Source: UBA7672 sp965279205 (GTDB lineage: Bacteria; Pseudomonadota; Alphaproteobacteria; Caulobacterales; Hyphomonadaceae). From it: DNA of 64,000 bases. The stretch lies in the NCBI GenBank assembly GCA_965279205.1, contig OZ257144.1, forward strand, positions 3,224,001 through 3,288,000, read 5' to 3'. Every line of letters begins with the position of its first letter. Within the stretch, counting starts at the first letter, position 1. Made by a program: the position numbers and the translations under genes. The notes under the pieces are model-generated. The model did no database searches, had not been told where the DNA came from, and saw only the letters and a list, made by a program, of their open reading frames with translations. Shown here one piece after another: positions 21,095 to 28,810 of the stretch.

Positions 21095-21520
21095 GGTCGA
21101 TCTCCCCGAAACGCGTCGCGCAGTCTGAACCAGTTGTTGCCGGCAGCAACAGCGAATGCATTTGCAGGCGAGAGGCTGACGTAACGCGAACCGATCACGT
21201 TCGGTCGAGCGTCGGCATTTTCACGCGCTATACTTTCCAAACTATAGCGACTAACGTCTGCGAACGCGCGCGGCTCTGAGAACCGTTCGCAAGAACTTGC
21301 CGGCGTGGTCTTCGCACCTGCCAAATCGCGCAAGCGTGTTTCGTCTGGAATGAGATTCCGGACGCAACACGCCATGCTTGCATTGGCGTTCCCCAACTCC
21401 CGCGTTATGGATTCGAGCAAGGCGTGCTCTCCGTTCGGGGGAGCAAAATGCGTCGCGGGTTTAGGAAACAGGGCGGAGAAGCCGGAAGTCACTTCCGGAA
21501 CACGCTCGCGGAGCTCGGAA
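21095..21520. promoter_or_regulatory. Divergent intergenic region with two palindromes
   Basis: This 426-bp gap separates the divergent monooxygenase-like gene and iorA. It holds an inverted repeat CGCTATA (21226-21232) / TATAGCG (21243-21249) and a perfect 17-base palindrome CCGGAAGTCACTTCCGG (21482-21498) ending 22 bases before the iorA start. Both could be operators or, for the second, an mRNA hairpin. No promoter can be assigned confidently and no coding sequence is convincing. Confidence 0.45.
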
Positions 21521-22003
21521 ATGGCAAGCTACACACTCAACGTGAACGGGAAGACCCACCAGGTCGATGCGGCGCCAGACATGCCGCTACTCTGGGTTCT
21601 GCGAGACAAGCTGGACCTGAAGGGCACCAAGTTCGGATGCGGCGTCGCCTCGTGCGGCGCATGCACCGTGCACCTCGACGGACAGGTGGCGCGCGCCTGC
21701 ATGACCCCGGTCTCTTCGGTCGGCGGCAAGCGGGTCACGACGATCGAGGCGATCGGCGAGACCAAGACGGGACAGGCCGTCCAGAAAGCCTGGCTCGATG
21801 TCGACGTGATGCAGTGCGGCTACTGCCAGGCCGGCCAGATCATGGCGGCCACGGCGCTGATCAACACGAACCCCAAACCCAACGACAAGGACATCGACAC
21901 GGCCATGGCGCTCAACGCCTGCCGCTGTGGCACCTATGTCCGTATCCGCGAAGCCATCAAGACGGCCGCGGGCGTCGCAACAACCGACACGCGGGAGTCC
22001 TGA
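21521..22003 (+). CDS. iorA: Isoquinoline 1-oxidoreductase-type [2Fe-2S] subunit
   Basis: A 160-residue small subunit of a molybdenum hydroxylase. The plant-type [2Fe-2S] cluster is bound by Cys40, Cys45, Cys48 and Cys60 (CGVASCGAC), the second cluster by Cys99, Cys102, Cys134 and Cys136 (CGYC and CRC). It relays electrons from the Mo centre of IorB to an acceptor, probably a cytochrome. GGAG seven bases upstream supports this ATG. It is followed after two bases by iorB, an obvious operon. Confidence 0.92.
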   Translation: MASYTLNVNGKTHQVDAAPDMPLLWVLRDKLDLKGTKFGCGVASCGACTVHLDGQVARACMTPVSSVGGKRVTTIEAIGETKTGQAVQKAWLDVDVMQCGYCQAGQIMAATALINTNPKPNDKDIDTAMALNACRCGTYVRIREAIKTAAGVATTDTRES

Positions 22004-22005
22004 TC

Positions 22006-24270
22006 ATGGCGCTCGATACGATTGACAACGGCAAGCCGGCAAACGCCTCGCGCCGTTTCTTCCTGATGGCTTCTGCAGCTGCTGGCGGCGGATTGCTGCT
22101 CGCCGGCTGCATGACCGCCGACACGACCGATGGCGCACCCGCCGTCGCCGCGACGCCGACCAAGCCGGCCGCGCCCGTCGTTCCGTTCAACACCTTCGTC
22201 GCGATCTCGCCTGACGGCCAGATCCGCATCATGGCGAAGAACCCCGAGATTGGTCAGGGCATCAAGACGATGCTGCCCATGCTGATCGCCGAGGAACTCG
22301 ACGCTGACTGGAAAGACGTCGTCATCGAACAGGCTGACGCCGACCAGAAATACGGCTCGCAGATCGCTGGCGGTTCGTTCGCGACACCGCAACACTGGGG
22401 TCCGCAGCGCCAGGTCGGCGCCGGCGCCCGCGCCATGCTGATCGCCGCCGCCGCAGCCAAGTGGAGCGTTCCGGCGTCTGAACTGACCACTGGCCCGAGC
22501 GTCGTCAAGCACGTCGCATCCAACCGCACGGCAACCTATGGCGAACTCGCCGCAGCTGCCGCGGCCATTCCGGCGCCGGACGTTGCGACCCTGAAGATGA
22601 AGGATCCGAAGGACTACCGGATCATCGGCAAGGACATGCGCAACTGGGACAGCCCGCGCATCGTTCGTGGCCAGCCGATCTTCGGCATCGACGTCGTCGT
22701 CGATGGCATGAAGCACGCACACTTCACCAAGTGCCCGGTGTTCGGCGGCAAGGTCGTCTCGGCCAACATCGACGAGATCAAGGCTCTCCCCGGCATCTCT
22801 GACGCGTTCGTCGTCAAGGGCGTCGGCACAGATCTGATGGGCTTGATGGATGGCGTCGCCATCGTCGCTGACGACTGGTGGACCGCGAAGGAAGCAGCCA
22901 AGAAGCTCAAGATCCAGTGGGATGAAGGCGCAAGCGCCTCGCACTCCACCGCCAGCTTCGACAGCCAGGCGGCGACGCTCGCCAAATCCAAGCCGCAATC
23001 CTATCTGGTGGCTCAGGGCGCACCGGCCGTCACCGAAGCCGACTGGGCCAAGACCGAGGACGCCGTCAACAAGGCAGCCAAGAAGGTCGAAGCCTCCTAC
23101 TCCTATCCGTTCCTCGTCCACGCTCCGCTTGAGCCGCAGAACTGTACGGCCCATGTGAAGGCTGACGGCACGGTGGAGATCTGGGCCCCGACACAGAACC
23201 CGGGCTCGGCATTCCCGCTGATCCAGGCGGCCATCGGCGCGCCTCGCGACAAGGTCACGATGCACATGATCCGCTGCGGCGGCGGCTTCGGCCGGCGCCT
23301 CTCCAGCGACTTCATCGTGGAAGCGGTCGCGATCTCCAAGCAGGCAGGCGTTCCGATCAAGTTGCTCTGGACGCGTGAAGACGACATGCAGCACAACCCG
23401 TATCGGCCCGGCGGCTATCACAACTTCCGCGCCGGTCTCGACGCGCAAGGCAAGATGGTTGCGCTGACCAACCACTTCGTGACGTTCGGCAGAGATGGCC
23501 GCGCACTCGGCAACGCCAACTCGCCGCCGACCGAATTCCCGCTCGGCTACATTCCCGCCGCCACCTACGGCCAGTCGCTCGTTCCGGGCGGCATGCCGAC
23601 AGGTCCGCTGCGGGCGCCGGTCTCCAACGCCGTGTGCTTCGTTTACCAGTCCTTCCTGGACGAAGTGGCGATCGCCGCCGGCAAGGACCCGATTGAGTTC
23701 CGTCTCGAACTGCTGGCCGCAGCGCCAGGCGGCAGCGGCCGCGCCATGAACTCCAAGCGCATGATCGACGTGCTGAAACTCGTGCGTGACCGTTCGGGCT
23801 GGGCCACTCGCGGCTCACTGCCCAAGGGAACCGGCATGGGAGCGGCGTTCTACTATTCGCACCAGGGCCACTTCGCTCAGGTTGCGAAGGTCAAGGTCGA
23901 GCAGAATGGTTCGTGGCGCGTCCAGAAAGTCTGGTGCGTTGGCGACATTGGCAGCCAGGTGATCAACCCGATCAACGCGCGCAACCAGGTGGAAGGATCG
24001 ATCGTCGACGGCATCTCCGAGATGCACCAGAAGATCACCTTCGACAAAGGCCGCACGGTGCAGACCAACTTCTACGACATGCCGCTCCTGCGCATGGACT
24101 ATGCTCCGAAGATCGACGTGCACTTCAACGTCACGGATAACTCGCCCACCGGTCTGGGCGAGCCCGCGCTGCCGCCGGTCCTGCCGGCCGTGGCGAACGC
24201 GATCTTCGCAGCTACCGGCAAGCGCATCCGCACCCTGCCGGTCGTGCAGAAGGACATCAGCTGGGCCTGA
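22006..24270 (+). CDS. iorB: Isoquinoline 1-oxidoreductase-type molybdenum-binding subunit
   Basis: A 754-residue large subunit of the xanthine-oxidase family IorB/aldehyde dehydrogenase type. The N-terminus NASRRFFLMASAAAGG is a twin-arginine signal followed by LLAGC, a possible lipobox, so the enzyme is exported folded and may be lipid-anchored. Molybdopterin-contact motifs include RCGGGFGRRL (about 420-430) and GLGEPALPP with the catalytic Glu near the C-terminus (about 718). It hydroxylates N-heterocycles or oxidises aldehydes. No XdhC-like maturation gene is nearby. It lies between two paralogous cytochrome/copper proteins that could accept its electrons. Confidence 0.92.
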   Translation: MALDTIDNGKPANASRRFFLMASAAAGGGLLLAGCMTADTTDGAPAVAATPTKPAAPVVPFNTFVAISPDGQIRIMAKNPEIGQGIKTMLPMLIAEELDADWKDVVIEQADADQKYGSQIAGGSFATPQHWGPQRQVGAGARAMLIAAAAAKWSVPASELTTGPSVVKHVASNRTATYGELAAAAAAIPAPDVATLKMKDPKDYRIIGKDMRNWDSPRIVRGQPIFGIDVVVDGMKHAHFTKCPVFGGKVVSANIDEIKALPGISDAFVVKGVGTDLMGLMDGVAIVADDWWTAKEAAKKLKIQWDEGASASHSTASFDSQAATLAKSKPQSYLVAQGAPAVTEADWAKTEDAVNKAAKKVEASYSYPFLVHAPLEPQNCTAHVKADGTVEIWAPTQNPGSAFPLIQAAIGAPRDKVTMHMIRCGGGFGRRLSSDFIVEAVAISKQAGVPIKLLWTREDDMQHNPYRPGGYHNFRAGLDAQGKMVALTNHFVTFGRDGRALGNANSPPTEFPLGYIPAATYGQSLVPGGMPTGPLRAPVSNAVCFVYQSFLDEVAIAAGKDPIEFRLELLAAAPGGSGRAMNSKRMIDVLKLVRDRSGWATRGSLPKGTGMGAAFYYSHQGHFAQVAKVKVEQNGSWRVQKVWCVGDIGSQVINPINARNQVEGSIVDGISEMHQKITFDKGRTVQTNFYDMPLLRMDYAPKIDVHFNVTDNSPTGLGEPALPPVLPAVANAIFAATGKRIRTLPVVQKDISWA

Positions 24271-24294
24271 TCCCAGCTAATCAAGGCTGAAGCG

Positions 24295-24325
24295 AACGGC
24301 CCGGAGACATGCCTCCGGGCCGTTT
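24295..24325 (+). terminator. Intrinsic terminator of iorAB
   Basis: A stem of about 12 bp (AACGGCCCGGAG 24295-24306 with CTCCGGGCCGTTT 24313-24325) with a short loop ends in TTTGATT. It lies 25 bases after the iorB stop. Confidence 0.8.
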
Positions 24326-24472
24326 GATTCTAGGCCTCCGGGGCGCGAATTCCGTAGCCCGCAGCCCCTGCCTCGTATCGACTGCCAATCAATCCAGGGG
24401 CTGTCCTTGCTCGCCTGTCGCGATTGTGACTGCCCGAGAGGCAGTTTCAGTCGCGCATACCCCTTGCATGCG

Positions 24473-24501
24473 TTGATTTTTCTGGGCTTCGCCTAGATAC
24501 T
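24473..24501 (+). promoter_or_regulatory. Candidate sigma-70-type promoter of the second monooxygenase-like gene
   Basis: TTGATT (24473-24478) is followed after 17 bases by GATACT (24496-24501), an acceptable -35/-10 pair, about 60 bases upstream of the ATG at 24562. The match is weak and based on inspection only. Confidence 0.3.
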
Positions 24502-24561
24502 GAAATCGCAATTACATCCAAAAACAGACCCCCCACTACGGGTACCAAAGGGAGAGTTGGA

Positions 24562-26526
24562 ATGAAGTCTGTTCTGATGACGACCGCGCTGGCCGCCGTC
24601 GTCGCCTTCGCAGGCGTCACCGCCGTTGTCGCCGCTCCGGCGCCGGCCCCGTCCGTTGCCGCGGTTCCGGAAAGAGCCGCCAACTTCCAGCTCACCGATC
24701 ACACCCGCCTCGCGCATGAGCTGTTCTACTTCAAGTACGCGCCGGCCATCGTGCTGATGTCGCAGACCAACGGCACGAAGGTCTCGCGCGACGGCGCCAA
24801 CCAGCTCGAGAAGCTGCAGGCCGCCTACAAGGGCAAGGGCGTGCTCTTCTACATGATCAACTCGAAGGACTCGCGCGACGCCGCGGCCGCCGAGGTGAAA
24901 GCCCAGGGCTTCGACATTCCGGTCCTGATCGACGAACTCCAGCTCGTCGGCGAACAGCTTGGCATCGCCCGTGAAGGCGAAGTCTTCGTTCTCGAACCGA
25001 AGACGGGCTTCAAGGTCGCCTATCACGGCCCGGTCGCTGAAACCGCCAAGGCGATCGATGCCGTGCTCGCCGGTAAGCCTGTCGCCAATCCCCGCATCGA
25101 CGTGAAGGTCGGCGCCACCATCGCCTTCCCGGAACGCGGCAAGCAGGCGCAGCACGCTGCGATCTCCTACTCGAAGGAAATCGCGCCGATCCTCCAGGAC
25201 AAGTGTGTCGCCTGCCACCAGAAGGGCGGCATCGCTCCCTTCGCGATGGACTCATATGAGATCGTCAAGGGCATGGCCCCGATGATGCTCGAGTCGGTGA
25301 TGGCCGAGCGCATGCCTCCCTACTTCGCCGATCCGCATATCGGCAAGTTCAGGAACGACAACGCGCTGACAGCCGCTCAGAACAAGACGCTGATCCATTG
25401 GCTCGAAGCTGGCGCTCCGCGCGGCACGGGTCCGGACGTGCTGAAGGAACAGGCTTCGGAAGCCCCGGAATGGCCGGTTTCGCTCGGCAAGCCGGATGTG
25501 ATCGTCACGCTGCCTTCGTTCGACGTGCCGGCGTCCGGGACGGTCGCCTACCAGAACATGCGCGTCGACAACCCGTTCAAGTCGGACACCTGGCTGAAAG
25601 CCATGGCCATCAAGCCGGGCAACCGTACGGTCCTGCACCACGTCACGTCGAACCACTCGCCTGAGCGCGGCGCCAAGCCAGCCAAGGTCCCGGGCGGTTC
25701 GGTCGGCTCCTACACGCCCGGCGCCGAGCCGCAAGTGATCGCTGACGGCGCTGGCGCTCCGGTTCCGGCCGGCGGCAAGCTGTCGTTCTCGATGCACTAC
25801 ACGACGACCGGCAAGGCCGCGACCGACCAGACTCAGATCGGCTATTACACGCTGAAAGCGCCGCCGGAATTCATCAAGCGTTCGACGGTGATCTCGGACT
25901 TCGCGCTGAAAATTCCGAAGGGCGAAGCCCGCCACAAGGAAATCGCCTACCTCGAATTCCCGGCCGACGCCTATCTCTACACGCTCTACCCGCACTCCCA
26001 CTATCGCGGCTGGCATGTCGAGCTGAAGCAGAAGACGCCGGACGGCAAGGAGAAGATGCTCCTCTCGCTGCCGAAGTACGACTTCAACTGGCAGCGCGAC
26101 TACGATCCGGTGGAGCCGATCCTCGTGAAGGCCGGCACCAAGCTGATCGCGACCTGGGTCTACGACAACTCGGCGCACAACAAGGCCAACCCGGATCCGT
26201 CGATCGACGTCACCTGGGGTGAGCAGTCCTGGCAGGAAATGATGTACTTCCGGGTCAACTATCGCTGGGCCGACGAGACCGTGGACAACGTCCGCAACGA
26301 CCTCCAGTCCAAGCTGATGGAATCGCGCACGATCGGCGCGCTCGACGACAACGCCGACAACAAGGTCCAGATCAACGAACTCTCGGGCACGATGGCTTCG
26401 GTGAAGACGCGCTTCAAGGACCTCGACGCCAACGGCGATGGCGGCCTCGACAAGGCTGAACTCGCTGCCGGCAACGTTTCGCGCGCCGCGGCTCGCGATC
26501 TCCGCGACACAGACATCGACCTCTAG
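24562..26526 (+). CDS. Secreted redoxin-like / cytochrome c / dicopper monooxygenase-like / EF-hand protein (paralogue 2)
   Basis: A 654-residue paralogue of the protein encoded at 19163-21094 with the same domain order. Signal peptide (1-25); redoxin fold without CxxC (about 38-170); CVACH (215-219) and ERMPPY (about 250); copper-site residues HH in VLHHVT (about 357), H in SMHYTT (about 410), HxH in PHSHYRG (about 476) and Met in QEMM (about 559); a degenerate EF-like loop DDNADNKVQINE followed by a canonical EF hand DANGDGGLDKAE (about 619). Copper ligands, heme motif and calcium loop are all retained, which argues that both paralogues are functional. GGGAGAG precedes the ATG. Substrate unknown. 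Confidence 0.85.
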   Translation: MKSVLMTTALAAVVAFAGVTAVVAAPAPAPSVAAVPERAANFQLTDHTRLAHELFYFKYAPAIVLMSQTNGTKVSRDGANQLEKLQAAYKGKGVLFYMINSKDSRDAAAAEVKAQGFDIPVLIDELQLVGEQLGIAREGEVFVLEPKTGFKVAYHGPVAETAKAIDAVLAGKPVANPRIDVKVGATIAFPERGKQAQHAAISYSKEIAPILQDKCVACHQKGGIAPFAMDSYEIVKGMAPMMLESVMAERMPPYFADPHIGKFRNDNALTAAQNKTLIHWLEAGAPRGTGPDVLKEQASEAPEWPVSLGKPDVIVTLPSFDVPASGTVAYQNMRVDNPFKSDTWLKAMAIKPGNRTVLHHVTSNHSPERGAKPAKVPGGSVGSYTPGAEPQVIADGAGAPVPAGGKLSFSMHYTTTGKAATDQTQIGYYTLKAPPEFIKRSTVISDFALKIPKGEARHKEIAYLEFPADAYLYTLYPHSHYRGWHVELKQKTPDGKEKMLLSLPKYDFNWQRDYDPVEPILVKAGTKLIATWVYDNSAHNKANPDPSIDVTWGEQSWQEMMYFRVNYRWADETVDNVRNDLQSKLMESRTIGALDDNADNKVQINELSGTMASVKTRFKDLDANGDGGLDKAELAAGNVSRAAARDLRDTDIDL

Positions 26527-26545
26527 TCGCAGATCAAACCAACTG

Positions 26546-26579
26546 GAAAGGCTCGCTGGCAACAGCGGGCCTTTTCATT
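26546..26579 (+). terminator. Intrinsic terminator of the second monooxygenase-like gene
   Basis: GGAAAGGCTCGCTG (from 26546) pairs imperfectly with CAGCGGGCCTTTTC and ends in a T-rich stretch (26572-26579). It starts 20 bases after the stop. Confidence 0.75.
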
Positions 26580-26649
26580 TGTGGGGGTGGGGGCGTTGCC
26601 GAGTTTCCCACGCCTTGAGCGGCCGGCTCCATCAGCTAGGACCGCAGAG

Positions 26650-26730
26650 TCCTCCACCGCCAAAGGCGGGGGAGGTGAATCGCGCCCGCTTGGGCGCGAG
26701 ACGGAGGGGGCTGCCGGCCGAAGGCCGGCG
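26650..26730. repeat. Cluster of three small intergenic hairpins
   Basis: Three consecutive GC-rich stem-loops: CCTCCACCGCC / GGCGGGGGAGG around AAA (26651-26675), TCGCGCCC / GGGCGCGA (about 26681-26700) and CCGGCC / GGCCGG (about 26714-26729). The arrangement resembles REP/BIME-like intergenic repeats common in high-GC alphaproteobacteria. Together with the next element it fills the 336-bp gap between two convergent genes; I see no coding sequence in that gap. Confidence 0.55.
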
Positions 26731-26749
26731 GATGTCAGCACCCACCGCC

Positions 26750-26843
26750 GTCATCCTCGGGCCTGACCCGAGGATCTTTCTTTCCATCAGCGTTGGGACT
26801 CGTGGAAAGGCAGAAGGATCCTCGGGTCAAGCCCGAGGATGAC
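26750..26843. repeat. Intergenic inverted-repeat element (GTCATCCTCGGG type)
   Basis: The outer arms GTCATCCTCGGGCCTGACCC (from 26750) and GGGTCAAGCCCGAGGATGAC (to 26843) are near-perfect inverted copies, with an inner CTTTCC/GGAAAG pair, making a long hairpin of about 94 bases. It has no ORF. It is of the MITE-like palindromic type dispersed in alphaproteobacterial genomes and lies between convergent genes. Confidence 0.7.
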
Positions 26844-26862
26844 AGCTGGGAACAGCGGGGCC

Positions 26863-27579
26863 CTACGCCCCCAGCGCGTCGGCCAGTTCAGTGAAACTTC
26901 CCACCTGCACGTCGTAGGCGCCCTTGGCTGGCTCGGGCAGATCAGCGCCTGGTCCATACTCATCCGGCCTCCGCACGTAAGCCGTCCGCAGTCCGCGCCT
27001 GGCGGCATGATCGAGATCCCAGGCGTGGCACGCGACCATCATCACTTGAGAGGGCTCAAGGGCGAGGAACCGCGGCGCGCTGTCGTAGAGCGCAGGCATC
27101 GGCTTGTAGGTCTGCACAAGATCTGCGCCGAGGACCACGTCCCACGGCAGCCCGCCGCGCTTGGCCATCTCCACCATCAGGGCGATATTGCCGTTGGACA
27201 GCGCCGCCAGGGTAAAACGTTTCTTCAGCCGCTGCATGCCCGCGACCGTATCCGGCCAAGGATCGAGCCGCCGCCAGCCCAGCGCCAGATGATCCTTCTC
27301 TTCTCCACTCAGCGAGGCGACGCCGAACTCGGCAAGAGCGACATCGAGCATTTCCCGGTGCAGGACATCCATCACGACATAGCCGCGCTTGCCGCTACGC
27401 ACCTGCTCCATCGCCGGCTGGTATTCCCTGCGCCAGCGATTGGCGAACGCGACCCAGTCTAGCGAATGGCCGTGTGGGGCCAGCATCGCCTTCGCCTCGC
27501 GCGCAATGCCGCCGCACCAGTCGACCGTGGTGCCGAACACATCGAAGGTCAGCGCGCGAATTCCGGAAAGATCTGTCAT
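26863..27579 (-). CDS. Haloacid dehalogenase, type II ((S)-2-haloacid dehalogenase-like)
   Basis: A 238-residue HAD hydrolase. The nucleophile Asp lies in TFDVFGTTVDW (about 10), motif II Ser in ALSNGN (about 115), the Lys in TYKPMPALYD and the acidic motif in ACHAWDLDHAARRG. The FDVFGT.VDW start and the insert lengths fit the type II haloacid dehalogenases that release halide from 2-haloalkanoates, but related phosphatases cannot be excluded. An in-frame ATG at 27597 adds six residues; neither start has a good ribosome-binding site. It diverges from the threonine aldolase gene. Confidence 0.85.
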   Translation of the reverse strand: MTDLSGIRALTFDVFGTTVDWCGGIAREAKAMLAPHGHSLDWVAFANRWRREYQPAMEQVRSGKRGYVVMDVLHREMLDVALAEFGVASLSGEEKDHLALGWRRLDPWPDTVAGMQRLKKRFTLAALSNGNIALMVEMAKRGGLPWDVVLGADLVQTYKPMPALYDSAPRFLALEPSQVMMVACHAWDLDHAARRGLRTAYVRRPDEYGPGADLPEPAKGAYDVQVGSFTELADALGA

Positions 27580-27638
27580 AGCGGGCAAGACTTGCATGGC
27601 CGGGATTTCGGCTCCAGAGGAAGCGTGGGAGACAAGCG

Positions 27639-28661
27639 ATGAATTTCTCGTCCGACACCGCGGCCCCGGCCCATCCAGCGATCCTCGACGCCATTGTGGC
27701 GGCAGGCTCAGGTCCCGCTCCCAGCTACGGCTCGGATCCTTGGATGAAAGCAGCGCGCGAAGCCCTGTGCGAGGTCTTCGAGACAGATCTCGATATCTGG
27801 CTCGTCTCATCCGGTACGGCCGCCAACGCGCTTGCCCTCTCCATCCTCTGCCCGAACCATGGCGCGATCCTCTGCCATGAAGAGGCGCATATCGAGCGCG
27901 ACGAGCGTGGCGCGCCTGAATTCTTTACCGGGGGCGGCAAGCTTTCGCTTCTCCCTGGCCAGCACGCGCGCATCGAGCTTGGCGCACTCCGCAAAGCGCT
28001 GGATTTCAACCGCCCGGACTTCGTTCACGAAACGCCAGTCCACACCCTGTCGCTCTCCAACCTCACCGAAAGCGGCGCCGCCTATAGACCATCGGAGATT
28101 GCGGAGCGCGCCAGCCTTGCCAAGGCCGCAGGCCTTCACGTCCATCTCGACGGTGCGCGGCTCGCCAACGCTCTCGCCTCGACCGGCGCCTCGCCTGCCG
28201 ACATGACATGGCGCGCAGGCGTCGATGTGGTCAGTTTCGGGGCCACCAAGAATGGCGGCGCGGGCTGCGAGGCCATCGTGCTCTTCGGCCGCGTCCGCGA
28301 ACGTCTCCACGAACTCCAGGTGCGGGCCAAGCGCGCGGGACACATGCCCCCCAAGATGCGCTTCCTTGGCGCACAGATGGCCGCCTACCTGAAGGACGGG
28401 CTGTGGCTCGATCTCGCCCGCCGCGCCAACACCGCCGCGACTGGTCTGTCTACGGCGCTCACTCGCATCGGCGCCGAGCTTGTCCACCCGGTCGACGGCA
28501 ATGAGGTGTTTGCGAAACTTCCCGCCACAGCCGCCGACAGGCTCGCGAAAGCTGGCGCCACCTTCTATCCCTGGCCCGACGGCTCGCATCGCTTCGTGTG
28601 TTCGTGGGCCACAACAGGCGAAGAGATTACCGCCGCTGTCGCCGCGCTTAATGCGGGCTGA
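27639..28661 (+). CDS. ltaE: Low-specificity L-threonine aldolase (beta-eliminating lyase family)
   Basis: A 340-residue fold-type I PLP enzyme cleaving threonine or allo-threonine to glycine and acetaldehyde. Seen motifs: HEEAHIERDE for cofactor stacking, HLDGARLANA with the PLP-binding Asp (about 167-176) and SFGATKNGG with the Schiff-base Lys (about 204). The family also includes phenylserine aldolases. It diverges from the dehalogenase gene with about 60 bases between starts, so the two probably share a promoter region. Confidence 0.87.
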   Translation: MNFSSDTAAPAHPAILDAIVAAGSGPAPSYGSDPWMKAAREALCEVFETDLDIWLVSSGTAANALALSILCPNHGAILCHEEAHIERDERGAPEFFTGGGKLSLLPGQHARIELGALRKALDFNRPDFVHETPVHTLSLSNLTESGAAYRPSEIAERASLAKAAGLHVHLDGARLANALASTGASPADMTWRAGVDVVSFGATKNGGAGCEAIVLFGRVRERLHELQVRAKRAGHMPPKMRFLGAQMAAYLKDGLWLDLARRANTAATGLSTALTRIGAELVHPVDGNEVFAKLPATAADRLAKAGATFYPWPDGSHRFVCSWATTGEEITAAVAALNAG

Positions 28662-28810
28662 AGAACCGGTAAAAAACCCGATATTCTGCGCGCTATTCTG
28701 CGTTGATCGGCAAGATTTCTCGCCCGCGATTCAGCAGATTTAGACTCTATTTCGGCACACTCACTGGGTCTGCCCGGATTTTTCCAGGCGAACGGCGGGG
28801 ACAGCCGGTG

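Noticed and set aside
21424..22005. Upstream extension of the iorB frame
   Set aside because: It overlaps iorA out of frame. The real iorB start is the ATG at 22006, just before the twin-arginine signal.
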